Below the pieces are notes generated by a model. That model was given only the letters and a program-made list of their open reading frames with translations. It did no database searches and was not told where the DNA came from. Source: Caballeronia jiangsuensis (GTDB lineage Bacteria > Pseudomonadota > Gammaproteobacteria > Burkholderiales > Burkholderiaceae). Taken from it: a DNA stretch of 45,308 nt. A program made the position numbers and the translations under genes. This document shows positions 24,884 through 33,175 of this stretch, piece after piece. Location of the stretch: assembly GCA_000648925.1 (NCBI GenBank), contig JFHF01000057.1, positions 1 to 45,308 on the forward strand, given 5' to 3'. Within the stretch, counting starts at the first letter, position 1; every line of letters begins with the position of its first letter.

Positions 24884-24907
24884 GGCCCGCATCGACAAGT
24901 GCGGGCC
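24884..24907. terminator. Hairpin between convergent antitoxin and dehydrogenase genes
   Basis: GGCCCGCA pairs with TGCGGGCC around an eight-base loop. Reading leftward it is followed by TTTA, giving a weak T-tract for the dehydrogenase transcript; reading rightward there is no T-run. Confidence 0.55.
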
Positions 24908-24916
24908 CTGGAATAC

Positions 24917-25933
24917 TCACAACTCCACCGCTCTCCCGCTTTCATAAGCCTCGCGCATGGCGATGCCGATACGCGTCGCCTCCCTCGCATCCTCCAGCGT
25001 GAGGCCCGTCGCCTTCCCGTCCCTGAGCAACGCCACGAACGCCTGCGCCTCGCGCACGAACGCATCCTCGAAGCGCTCGAAGAACGTCGGCGTACACGCG
25101 TTGCGCATACCGTGCGCATCCGCGATCTCGACGCGATTCGCCCTCGGATTGCGTCCCACCGACAGCGCGCCCGCCGTGCCGATCACTTCCGTCTGCGTAT
25201 CGTGCCCATGCGCCATCGTGCGCGATGCGTACAGCACCGCGAGCCGTCCGTCCTCGAACTCGATCGTGCCCACGCCATTGTCGATATCGCCGCACTCGCG
25301 CAAGCCATCGTGAATCGCGATGGTGCCGCTCGCGTACACCCGCTTGGCGCGCGGATTGCCGAGCAGCCAGCGCGCAAGATCGATGTCATGCACGCTGCAA
25401 TCGAGAAAAAGCCCGCCCGATGTCGGCGCGAATCGCACGAAGAAGCCATCCGGATCGTTCTTGTCGCAGGTCTGCGAGCGCACCATAAAGGGCCGGCCGA
25501 TCGCGCCTTTCGCGACGCCATCGAACGCATCGCGATAGCTCGCATCGAAACGTCGCACGAAGCCGATCATCACCTGCAGATGCGGATGACGCGCATGTTC
25601 TTCGAGCACGGCATCGCATTCGGCGAGATCGAGCGATAGCGGTTTCTCGCAGAACACGTGCTTGCCCGCGCGCAATGCGGCGATGATCTGCCGCGCATGC
25701 AACGACGTGGGCGTGACGAGCCACACGGCGTCGATGGAAGCGTCCGCGAGCAGTTCATCGTAATCCGCATAAAGCGAAAGCTCGGGCAATGACTGCTCCG
25801 CCCACGCGCGCTCTTCCTTCACCGGACTGCACGCCGCGACGAGCCGCGCGCCCGGCACGTGCCACGCGAGATTTTCCGCATGACGCCGCCCGAGCCGCCC
25901 CAATCCGACGATACCGAAGCGCAGCGGATTCAT
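24917..25933 (-). CDS. Gfo/Idh/MocA-family dehydrogenase in the inositol locus
   Basis: A 338-residue NAD(P)-dependent sugar/cyclitol dehydrogenase. It has the Rossmann opening RFGIVGLGRLGRRHAENLAW, the EKP motif (HVFCEKPLSL, with the catalytic Lys), IGFVRRFD, and the catalytic DCSVHDIDLARW with its Asp and His. It is related to, but distinct from, the IolG encoded just upstream, so it may oxidise another inositol isomer (for example scyllo-inositol) or a related sugar. The ATG overlaps the iolG stop as ATGA, so the two are translationally coupled and probably controlled by the RpiR-type regulator at the head of this operon. The substrate cannot be read from sequence. Confidence 0.9.
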   Translation of the reverse strand: MNPLRFGIVGLGRLGRRHAENLAWHVPGARLVAACSPVKEERAWAEQSLPELSLYADYDELLADASIDAVWLVTPTSLHARQIIAALRAGKHVFCEKPLSLDLAECDAVLEEHARHPHLQVMIGFVRRFDASYRDAFDGVAKGAIGRPFMVRSQTCDKNDPDGFFVRFAPTSGGLFLDCSVHDIDLARWLLGNPRAKRVYASGTIAIHDGLRECGDIDNGVGTIEFEDGRLAVLYASRTMAHGHDTQTEVIGTAGALSVGRNPRANRVEIADAHGMRNACTPTFFERFEDAFVREAQAFVALLRDGKATGLTLEDAREATRIGIAMREAYESGRAVEL

Positions 25934-26934
25934 GCGACCTTCTCCCCGAGCGTGACGATGCGCTTCTCGCGCCACGACAGCGTCGCGGCTTCGGCGAGTT
26001 CCAGCGCCTTCAGACCGTCCGCGACCGTGGTACGCACCGGCTTGCCGTTCTCGACCGCATCGAAGAAATGCGCGATTTCCGCCGCGTACGCCGCGCGATA
26101 ACGTTCGAGGAAGAATGCTTCGGGCTTGTCGCTTGACACCGCGGTCGCCGTATAGGCGGTGACTTCGGTCGGCCGCACGTTGCCCGCCTGCAGCATGCCG
26201 GCGCTGCCGAGCAGTTCGAAGCGCTGATCGTAGCCATACGCCGCACGCCGCGCCGTGTTGATCTGGCACAGACGGCCGCGCTTCGTGCGGATCGTCACCG
26301 CGGTCGAATCGATATCGCCCGCATCGGCGATGGCCGGATCGCTCAGGCAACTGCCCGTCGCGTGCAGCGTGTCGGCTTCGTCGTCGAGAATCCAGCGAAA
26401 GATATCGAAATCGTGGATCAGCATGTCCTTGAAGATGCCGCCCGAATGCTTGATGTACTCGACCGGCGGCGCGCCCGGATCGCGGCTCGTGACGATCAGC
26501 ATTTCCGGATCGCCGATCTCGCCCGCATCGATGCGCGCCTTCAATGCCGAGAACGTCGGATCGAAGCGGCGCTGGAAACCGATCATGCAGACGACGCCCG
26601 CTTTCGCGACCGCATCGGCGCACGCACGCGCGCGCTCGATCGCGAGATCGACGGGCTTCTCGCAGAACACATGCTTCTTCTGCGCCGCCGACGCGAGAAT
26701 CAGATCCGCATGCGTATCCGTGCTCGAACACACGACGGTCGCGCCGACGGAAGCATCGCCCATTGCGCCATCGACATCGGCGACCTGTGCTCCATGCAAG
26801 GCAGCCAGCGCGGACGCCGCGTCACGATTCACATCGACGACGTATTTCAAACGCACGCCCGGCTGCCGCGCGAGATTGGCCGCGTGAATCTTGCCGATGC
26901 GCCCTGCCCCAAACACCGCCACATCAATCGTCAT
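25930..26934 (-). CDS. iolG: Inositol 2-dehydrogenase
   Basis: A 334-residue Gfo/Idh/MocA protein, the first enzyme of inositol breakdown (myo-inositol to 2-keto-myo-inositol with NAD). It has the Rossmann motif VAVFGAGRIGKIHAANLA, HVFCEKPVDL with the catalytic Lys, MIGFQRRFDPTF, VEYIKHSGGIFKDMLIHDFD (catalytic Asp/His) and a typical IolG C-terminus with FFDAVENGKP. The ATG at 26934 is chosen because it begins the Rossmann strand at once. It lies inside the 3' end of the regulator gene (11-base overlap) and overlaps the next dehydrogenase by four bases, forming a tight three-gene leftward operon. Neighbouring iolC, D, E and B support the substrate. Confidence 0.92.
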   Translation of the reverse strand: MTIDVAVFGAGRIGKIHAANLARQPGVRLKYVVDVNRDAASALAALHGAQVADVDGAMGDASVGATVVCSSTDTHADLILASAAQKKHVFCEKPVDLAIERARACADAVAKAGVVCMIGFQRRFDPTFSALKARIDAGEIGDPEMLIVTSRDPGAPPVEYIKHSGGIFKDMLIHDFDIFRWILDDEADTLHATGSCLSDPAIADAGDIDSTAVTIRTKRGRLCQINTARRAAYGYDQRFELLGSAGMLQAGNVRPTEVTAYTATAVSSDKPEAFFLERYRAAYAAEIAHFFDAVENGKPVRTTVADGLKALELAEAATLSWREKRIVTLGEKVA

Positions 26935-27805
26935 AGCCACCTGTCTCCTTGGATTCCTCGACATTCAACTCCAGCCGGTACGCGAGCGCGATGAACAACG
27001 CCTGGCACAGGCAAATGGTGCTCGTGAGCGAACGGAACGCGAACGCGCTGCCCTCCTTCACGAGCAGACTCGCGCTCGCGTGACGCGCGAGCGGCGAAAG
27101 CTGGCTATCGGTGATGACGAGGGTCGCCGCGCCATGATGCTGCGCGGCGCGCACGCAATATTGCGTCTCCTTGCCGTAGGGCGCGAAGCTGATCGCGACC
27201 ACCACGTCCCCCTTCTTCACGCTGCGGACCTGCTCGCGGAACATGCCGCCGAAGCCCGAAATCAGATGCACGCGTTTCTTCGTGTGCTGCAATGCATAGA
27301 CGATGTAGCTCGCCACCGCGAACGAGCGGCGCACGCCGATCACATAGATGTTCTCGGCCTGCGAGAGCATGTCGACGGCGGCTTCGAACTGCGCGTCGTC
27401 GAGGCCGGCTTCGAGTTCGTCGAGACCCGTGCGGCTCGCCGCGATGAACTCGCGCGCCACCGACAGCCCCGACGCCTCGCCCGCCTTCTCGTCGATGAGC
27501 TTGCGTATGCGCTGCTGATAGCTCTGCTGCGAGCCGCCCGCGCCCGTATAGGCCTGCCTGAACACGGCCTGCAGGTCGGAGAAGCCGGAGAAGCCGAAGC
27601 GCTGCGCGAAACGCACCACCGCCGACGCATGCACGCCGCACGCGCTCGCGATATCGCTCGTGCGATCCATCATCACACTCTGGCGATGCTGCTCGATGTA
27701 GGTCGCGACACTCTTCAACTGGCGCGGCAGCGAGTCGTACGCGTCGGTGATCCGCTGCATGAGTTCGTCGACGCTTTGTACGTCGGTGCTGGCGTCATCC
27801 ATCAC
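26924..27805 (-). CDS. iolR: RpiR-family regulator, probable inositol repressor
   Basis: A 293-residue regulator with an N-terminal RpiR helix-turn-helix domain (about residues 10-85; SVMMDRTSDIASACGVHASA, VVRFAQRFGFSGFSDLQAVF) and a SIS phosphosugar-binding domain (about 130-265; IYVIGVRRSFAVASYIVYAL, KGDVVVAISFAPYGKETQYC, ATLVITDSQLSPLA). In Proteobacteria RpiR-type IolR proteins repress inositol genes and respond to an intermediate. It is divergent from the transporter/iolCD operon, with a GGAA-N6-TTCC palindrome between, and is first in an operon with iolG. Two adjacent ATGs (27805 and 27802) are possible starts. The role as inositol repressor is inferred from context. Confidence 0.88.
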   Translation of the reverse strand: MMDDASTDVQSVDELMQRITDAYDSLPRQLKSVATYIEQHRQSVMMDRTSDIASACGVHASAVVRFAQRFGFSGFSDLQAVFRQAYTGAGGSQQSYQQRIRKLIDEKAGEASGLSVAREFIAASRTGLDELEAGLDDAQFEAAVDMLSQAENIYVIGVRRSFAVASYIVYALQHTKKRVHLISGFGGMFREQVRSVKKGDVVVAISFAPYGKETQYCVRAAQHHGAATLVITDSQLSPLARHASASLLVKEGSAFAFRSLTSTICLCQALFIALAYRLELNVEESKETGGYDD

Positions 27806-27834
27806 AGGCTCTTTCGATGTTCGTCGTAGAACCG

Positions 27835-27840
27835 ATTATA
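27835..27840 (-). promoter_or_regulatory. -10 box of the iolR-iolG operon
   Basis: TATAAT on the minus strand, 30 bases before the regulator start. With a 17-base spacer the -35 would be TTCCAA, which lies inside the palindromic operator, so binding there should block this promoter. Confidence 0.6.
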
Positions 27841-27859
27841 GGAAGGCGGCAAGCAAATT

Positions 27860-27873
27860 GGAATGTATTTTCC
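27860..27873. promoter_or_regulatory. Putative IolR operator
   Basis: GGAATGTATTTTCC fits GGAA-N6-TTCC, the palindrome I recall for the RpiR-type IolR of Sinorhizobium. The flanks extend the symmetry (AAATTGGAA against CAAATGGAA on the other strand). It lies between the divergent regulator and transporter genes, over the -35 of the regulator and upstream of the transporter promoter. Confidence 0.7.
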
Positions 27874-27898
27874 ATTTGCCGCATCAATGAAATTTCTG

Positions 27899-27927
27899 TT
27901 GCAGGTCGCCGAAAACTGACCTACTCT
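27899..27927 (+). promoter_or_regulatory. Probable promoter of the inositol transporter operon
   Basis: TTGCAG and TACTCT are separated by exactly 17 bases, a fair sigma-70 match, 77 bases before the binding-protein start. The IolR-like palindrome lies just upstream. Confidence 0.5.
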
Positions 27928-28004
27928 TGGTCCTGAGCGCGGCACATCAATCGGCCGGCTCGCGAAAACATCACACCAAACAACAACCGAGATAGGTGGA
28001 GACA

Positions 28005-29057
28005 ATGACCATTTGCAACGGTCGGGCCGCGCTGCGCGCGCTGGTGGCTGCTGCTGCGTTGTGCAGCGCAACGTTGATGGCGGCGAGTCCCGCTCAGGCG
28101 GCGCCAGATGCGAAGTTCGTACTGATCAGCCACGCGCCGGACTCGGATTCCTGGTGGAACACCATCAAGAACGCGATCAAGCAGGCTGACGAAGACTTCA
28201 ACGTGCAGACGGACTACCGCAATCCGCCGAACGGCGATATCGCGGACATGTCGCGTCTGATCGAGCAGGCCGCCGCGCGCAACTACGACGGCGTCATCAC
28301 CACCATCGCCGACTTCGACGTGTTGAAGAGCGCGATCAACAAGGTCACCGCGAAGAAGATTCCGCTCGTGACGATCAACTCGGGCACGGAAGAACAGAGC
28401 GCGCAACTGGGCGCGATCATGCACGTCGGCCAGCCGGAATATGTGGCCGGCAAGGCGGCGGGCGAAAAGGCGAAGGCCGCGGGCGTCAAGTCGTTCCTGT
28501 GCGTGAACCACATCGCGACGAACACCGTTTCGTTCGATCGCTGCAAGGGCTTCGCGGACGCGCTCGGCATCGACTACAAGGCCTCGACGATCGATTCGGG
28601 ACAAGACCCGACCGAGATTCAGTCGAAGGTATCGGCGTATCTGCGCAACCATCCGGACACGGGCGCGATCCTCACGCTCGGACCGACGCCCGCATCCGCG
28701 ACGCTCAAGGCCGTCACGCAAATGGGCCTGCAAAACAAGATCTATTTCGTGACCTTCGACTTCTCCGACGACATCGCGAAGGGAATCAAGGACGGCACGA
28801 TCAAGTTCGCAATCGATCAGCAGCCGTACCTGCAAGGCTATATCCCGGTGGCAGTGCTCGCGATCGTGCATAAGGAGCACACCACCGATCCGGCGAAGAT
28901 CCGTCAGATTCTCGAAGCGAATCCGAAGTTCAAGGCGCGCCTCGAAACCTACGGACTGCAACCGTCGTACGGCCCCAAGAACATTCGTTCTGGACCGGGC
29001 TTCATCACCAAAGAAAATCTCGACAAGGTCGTGAAGTACGCCGGTCAATATCGTTGA
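28005..29057 (+). CDS. CUT2-type sugar ABC transporter, periplasmic binding protein (probably inositol)
   Basis: A 350-residue binding protein. It has a signal peptide over residues 1-27 (RALVAAAALCSATLMAASPA ending in QAA), then two periplasmic-binding lobes of the ribose/inositol class: KFVLISHAPDSDSWWNTIKN, YDGVITTIADFDVLKSAINK, IPLVTINSGTEEQSAQLGAI, TGAILTLGPTPASATLKAV and IKFAIDQQPYLQGYIPVAVL. It should capture the substrate and deliver it to the permease encoded next. The ATG at 28005 has an AGGTGGAG Shine-Dalgarno; an in-frame GTG nine bases earlier overlaps that signal and is rejected. Inositol as substrate is inferred from the operon, which continues into iolC. Confidence 0.92.
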   Translation: MTICNGRAALRALVAAAALCSATLMAASPAQAAPDAKFVLISHAPDSDSWWNTIKNAIKQADEDFNVQTDYRNPPNGDIADMSRLIEQAAARNYDGVITTIADFDVLKSAINKVTAKKIPLVTINSGTEEQSAQLGAIMHVGQPEYVAGKAAGEKAKAAGVKSFLCVNHIATNTVSFDRCKGFADALGIDYKASTIDSGQDPTEIQSKVSAYLRNHPDTGAILTLGPTPASATLKAVTQMGLQNKIYFVTFDFSDDIAKGIKDGTIKFAIDQQPYLQGYIPVAVLAIVHKEHTTDPAKIRQILEANPKFKARLETYGLQPSYGPKNIRSGPGFITKENLDKVVKYAGQYR

Positions 29058-29076
29058 TCGCAAGCTGACCTTCTTT

Positions 29077-29099
29077 GGGCGGCTTCCTTAGCGCCGCCC
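29077..29099 (+). terminator. Stem-loop between binding protein and permease genes
   Basis: GGGCGGC pairs with GCCGCCC around a nine-base loop, about 20 bases after the binding-protein stop. It lacks a real T-run (GCTTTC follows). Such hairpins often stabilise the upstream mRNA or attenuate read-through, so that more binding protein than permease is made. Confidence 0.55.
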
Positions 29100-29198
29100 G
29101 CTTTCATCGATGTCCCATGCTTCTGTCGCGCTCCCTTGCGGGGCGCGGCGGGGGCACGCACATCCGTACTGCATCGTATCGAGTCTCAAGGAGCCATC

Positions 29199-30365
29199 AT
29201 GGGCGTAGCCGGCAAGCATTACCCTCCTCACGTGAACGCTCAGCAGGACGACGCTGAAACACCCGACAAGGCCAAGCCCTCGGATGAGCGCGTACGCCAG
29301 CAATCGTGGTTCGGTCACTTGCTGAATCGTCCGGAATTCGCGGCGATTTCGGGCACCGTGCTCGTGTTCATCGTGTTCGGGTTCGGCGCGGGCTCGTCCG
29401 GCATGTTCAACCTCGACGGCGTGATGAACTGGTCGCAGGTCGCCGCCTATCTCGGCCTGCTCGCGGTCGGCGCGTGTCTTCTGATGATCGCGGGCGAGTT
29501 CGACCTGTCCATCGGTTCGATGATCGGTTTCGCCGGCATGATGGTCGCGTTGCCCTCGGTCTACTTTCACTGGCCGCTATCGCTGTCCATTCTCTTCGCG
29601 TTCCTGATGTCGATGCTGCTCGGCGCACTGAACGGTTATCTCGTGATGAAGACGCGTCTGCCGTCGTTCATCGTCACGCTCGCGTTCCTGTTCATCCTGC
29701 GCGGCCTGACGCTCGCGCTGTCGATCATGTTCGCGGATCGCACCATCATCTCCGGCGTGGGCGATCTCGCGCAGGCCGATCCGATCGCCAATACGCTCTT
29801 TCACGGCGTCGCGCTGCACGGGTTGTTCACCTGGCTCGCGCACATGGGCATCGGCAAGCTGCTCGATAGCGGCGAGCCGCTCGTACCGGGCATTCCGAAG
29901 GTCATCATCTGGTGGCTCGTGCTCGCGGCGATCGGCGCGTTCGTGCTCGCCAAGACGCGCTACGGCAACTGGATTCTCGCGGTCGGCGGCGATGCGAATG
30001 CCGCGAAAAACGTGGGCGTGCCGGTGAAGCGCGTGAAGATTTCGCTGTTCGTGCTGACCGCATTCTGCTCGTGCCTGTTCGCCGTGCTGCAAGTGTGCGA
30101 TATCGGCTCGGCTGCAGCGGATCGCGGCCTGCAAAAGGAATTCGAGGCGATCATCGCGGCGGTCATCGGCGGCACCTTGCTGACGGGCGGTTACGGCTCG
30201 GTGGTCGGCGCATGCTTCGGCGCGCTGATCTTCGGTGTCGTGCAGATCGGCATCACCTATACGAACGTGAGCTCGGACTGGTTCCGCGTGTTCCTCGGCG
30301 TGATGCTGCTGATCGCCGTGCTCTTCAATCACTACGTGCGCCGCCGCGTCTCGCAGGCTCAATAA
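29199..30365 (+). CDS. CUT2-type sugar ABC transporter permease
   Basis: A 388-residue integral membrane protein with about ten hydrophobic segments after a polar N-terminal lead of about 45 residues. The family phrases GVMNWSQVAAYLGLLAVGAC, LMIAGEFDLSIGSMIGFAGM, LNGYLVMKTRLPSFIVTLAF and GNWILAVGGDANAAKNVGVP belong to the ribose/xylose/fructose/inositol (BPD_transp_2) permeases. It forms the membrane channel for the ATPase and binding protein beside it. The ATG at 29199 has an AAGGAG Shine-Dalgarno; the frame is open from 29136, but the residues before look like a leader shadow. Confidence 0.92.
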   Translation: MGVAGKHYPPHVNAQQDDAETPDKAKPSDERVRQQSWFGHLLNRPEFAAISGTVLVFIVFGFGAGSSGMFNLDGVMNWSQVAAYLGLLAVGACLLMIAGEFDLSIGSMIGFAGMMVALPSVYFHWPLSLSILFAFLMSMLLGALNGYLVMKTRLPSFIVTLAFLFILRGLTLALSIMFADRTIISGVGDLAQADPIANTLFHGVALHGLFTWLAHMGIGKLLDSGEPLVPGIPKVIIWWLVLAAIGAFVLAKTRYGNWILAVGGDANAAKNVGVPVKRVKISLFVLTAFCSCLFAVLQVCDIGSAAADRGLQKEFEAIIAAVIGGTLLTGGYGSVVGACFGALIFGVVQIGITYTNVSSDWFRVFLGVMLLIAVLFNHYVRRRVSQAQ

Positions 30366-30378
30366 GAGGAGAACCGAC

Positions 30379-31167
30379 ATGAACGACGACAACATCCTCG
30401 CACTCGAGAACGTCAGCAAGTTTTTCGGCAAGGTGATCGCCCTCAACGGCGTCACGTTGCGGCTCAAACGCGGCGAAGTGCATTGCCTGCTCGGCGATAA
30501 CGGCGCGGGCAAGTCCACGCTCATCAAGACGCTGGCGGGCGTCCATACGCCCTCTTCCGGCGATTATCTGGTCGATGGCAAGCCGGTCCATTTCGATTCG
30601 CCGAAGGAAGCGCTCGATCTCGGCATCGCGACCGTGTATCAGGATCTCGCGCTCGTGCCGCTTCTTTCCGTCGCGCGCAACTTCTTCATGGGACGCGAGC
30701 CGCAGAAGAAGCGTTTCGGCATGTTCAACGTGATGGACCTCGATCTCGCCGCCGAAACCTCGCGCGCCAAGCTCGCGGAAATGGGCATCAACGTGCGCGA
30801 TCCGCATCAGCCTATCGGCACGATGTCCGGCGGCGAGAAGCAATGTCTCGCGATCGCGCGTGCGATCCACTTCGGCGCACGCGTGCTGATACTCGACGAA
30901 CCGACCGCCGCGCTCGGCGTGAAGCAGAGCTTCAACGTGCTCAAGCTGATCCACAAGGCGCGCGAAAAAGGCATCTCGGTGATCTTCATCACGCACAACG
31001 TGCATCATGCATATCCGATCGGCGATTCGTTCACGCTGCTCAATCGCGGCCGCTCGATGGGCACCTACACGAAGGACACCATCAGCAAGAACGAAGTGCT
31101 CGACATGATGGCGGGCGGCGCCGAAATGCAGCAGATGATGACAGAACTCGAAGGCGCGACGATCTGA
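30379..31167 (+). CDS. CUT2-type sugar ABC transporter ATPase (single domain)
   Basis: A 262-residue ATPase with Walker A GDNGAGKST, Q-loop VYQDLALVP, signature MSGGEKQCLAIARAIHFGA, Walker B VLILDEPTAALG and switch His in FITHNVHHA. It has one ATPase domain, unlike the doubled RbsA/XylG type, matching the FrcA-like group. It powers uptake with the permease encoded 13 bases upstream. An AGAGGAG Shine-Dalgarno lies before the ATG. It is followed after 13 bases by iolC, so the transporter and catabolic enzymes form one operon. Confidence 0.93.
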   Translation: MNDDNILALENVSKFFGKVIALNGVTLRLKRGEVHCLLGDNGAGKSTLIKTLAGVHTPSSGDYLVDGKPVHFDSPKEALDLGIATVYQDLALVPLLSVARNFFMGREPQKKRFGMFNVMDLDLAAETSRAKLAEMGINVRDPHQPIGTMSGGEKQCLAIARAIHFGARVLILDEPTAALGVKQSFNVLKLIHKAREKGISVIFITHNVHHAYPIGDSFTLLNRGRSMGTYTKDTISKNEVLDMMAGGAEMQQMMTELEGATI

Positions 31168-31180
31168 GGACACGGAAGCC

Positions 31181-33175
31181 ATGCCAACACAAAATACCTC
31201 TCGCTTCGCCTCGGATCGCACGCGCGATATCGTGTGCCTCGGACGCCTTGCCGTCGATCTCTATGCACAGCAGGTCGGCGCGCGTCTCGAAGACGTATCG
31301 ACGTTCGCGAAATATCTCGGCGGTTCGTCCGCGAACATCGCGTTCGGCTGCGCGCGGCTCGGTCTCGATTCGTCGATGCTCGCGCGCGTCGGCAACGATC
31401 ACATGGGGCGCTTTCTCACGGAGACGCTCGAACGCGAAGGCTGCGACGTGAGCCATGTGCGCATCGATCGCGAACGGCTCACCGCGCTCGTGCTGCTCGG
31501 CCTCGAAGACCGCGACACGTTCCCGCTCGTGTTCTATCGCGAGAACTGCGCGGACATGGCCGTCGATGAAGCCGATTTCGACGAAGCGTATATCGCGTCG
31601 TCGAAAGCGCTGCTCATCACGGGCACGCACTTCTCCACCGAGCAGGTGAACCGCACGAGCCGCCGCGCGCTCGAATATGCGCGCCGCAACGACGTGCGCA
31701 CGATTCTCGACATCGACTATCGGCCGGTGCTGTGGGGCCTCACGGGCAAGGCCGATGGCGAGACGCGCTTCGTCGCGAACGATAGCGTCACCGCGCATTT
31801 GCAGCGCATCCTGCCGCTGATCGATCTCGTGATCGGCACGGAAGAAGAGTTTCGCATCGCGGGCGGCAAGGACCGTCTGACCGATGCGCTCGCGATGGTC
31901 CGCAGCGTCACGAGCGCGACCCTCGTCGTGAAGCGCGGGCCGCTCGGCTGCTCGATCATCGAGGGCGACGTGCCCGCTTCCATCGACGATGCGCCGATAC
32001 ACGGCGGCGTCGAAGTCGAAGTGCTCAACGTGCTCGGCGCGGGCGATGCGTTCGCGTCCGGCTTCCTCTCGGGCTGGCTGCGCGACGAGCCGCTCGAAGC
32101 CTGCGCGCGAACGGCCAATGCATGCGGCGCGCTCGTCGTGTCGCGTCACGGCTGCGCCCCCGCGATGCCCACGCCCGCCGAACTCGACTACTTTCTCGCC
32201 GCGGCCAAGGACGATCCCGTGCGCATGCGCCGCCCGGACCGCGATGCGACCTTGGCGCGGCTGCATCGCGTGAGCCCGAAGCGCAGGCAATGGGATGAAG
32301 TGCTCGGCTTCGCGTTCGATCATCGCAACCAGTTCTTCGATCTCGCGCAGCAGACGGGCGCGAGCGAAACGCGCATCGCGACATTGAAGAACCTGTTCGT
32401 CGATGCCGTCTCGCAGACGGAGAAGGAACTCGGGCTCGAAGGACGCATCGGCGTTCTGATCGACGATCGCTACGGCCAGGATGCGCTGAACGCGGCGACC
32501 GGGCGCGGCTGGTGGGTCGGACGTCCCGTCGAATTGCCGGGCTCGATGCCGCTCGTGTTCGATCACGGCCGCTCGATCGGCACGACGCTCGTTCAATGGC
32601 CGCGCGAGCAGGTCGCGAAGTGTCTCGTGCAATATCACCCCGATCATCCGCATGACGTGCGGCTCGAACAGGAAGCGCAGATACGCGCGCTCTACGATGC
32701 CGTGCAGGAAAGCGGCAACGAACTGCTGCTCGAAGTGATCGTGCCGAAGAACGGTCCGCCTGTGGAAGACGACACCGTGTATCGCGCGTTGAAGCGTCTC
32801 TACAACCTCGGCATCTATCCGGAATGGTGGAAGCTCGAACCGATGAGCGCGAAGCAATGGCAGGCGATCGATGCGCTCATCGCCGAACGCGATCCGTATT
32901 GCAGGGGCGTCGTGCTGCTCGGGCTGTCGGCGGCTGTCGATCAGTTGCGCGATGGCTTCAGGGCGGCGGCATCGTCGAAGACCTGCAAGGGGTTCACCGT
33001 CGGACGCACGATCTTTCATGAGCCGAGCCATGCGTGGCTCGCGAACGAGATCGACGACAGCGAATTGATTGCGCGTGTGCGCCGCACGTTCGAAACGCTG
33101 ATCGGAGCATGGCGCGATGCGCGTGCGGCATCGCATGTCGAAGACCATCGGATCAAACAGGAGCAAGCCGCATGA
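31181..33175 (+). CDS. iolC: 5-dehydro-2-deoxygluconokinase fused to a DUF2090 domain
   Basis: A 664-residue two-domain protein. Residues about 10-335 are a PfkB-family kinase: CLGRLAVDLYAQQVG, KYLGGSSANIAFGCARLGLD and the signature NVLGAGDAFASGFLSGWL with the catalytic Asp. It phosphorylates 5-dehydro-2-deoxygluconate. Residues about 345-655 are DUF2090 (LGFAFDHRNQFFDLAQQTGA, GWWVGRPVELPGS, NLGIYPEWWKLEP), an aldolase-like domain thought to take the place of IolJ, splitting the phosphorylated product; no separate iolJ is present here. This fusion is common in Proteobacteria. The gene starts 13 bases after the ATPase gene; its stop overlaps iolD as ATGA. Confidence 0.95.
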   Translation: MPTQNTSRFASDRTRDIVCLGRLAVDLYAQQVGARLEDVSTFAKYLGGSSANIAFGCARLGLDSSMLARVGNDHMGRFLTETLEREGCDVSHVRIDRERLTALVLLGLEDRDTFPLVFYRENCADMAVDEADFDEAYIASSKALLITGTHFSTEQVNRTSRRALEYARRNDVRTILDIDYRPVLWGLTGKADGETRFVANDSVTAHLQRILPLIDLVIGTEEEFRIAGGKDRLTDALAMVRSVTSATLVVKRGPLGCSIIEGDVPASIDDAPIHGGVEVEVLNVLGAGDAFASGFLSGWLRDEPLEACARTANACGALVVSRHGCAPAMPTPAELDYFLAAAKDDPVRMRRPDRDATLARLHRVSPKRRQWDEVLGFAFDHRNQFFDLAQQTGASETRIATLKNLFVDAVSQTEKELGLEGRIGVLIDDRYGQDALNAATGRGWWVGRPVELPGSMPLVFDHGRSIGTTLVQWPREQVAKCLVQYHPDHPHDVRLEQEAQIRALYDAVQESGNELLLEVIVPKNGPPVEDDTVYRALKRLYNLGIYPEWWKLEPMSAKQWQAIDALIAERDPYCRGVVLLGLSAAVDQLRDGFRAAASSKTCKGFTVGRTIFHEPSHAWLANEIDDSELIARVRRTFETLIGAWRDARAASHVEDHRIKQEQAA

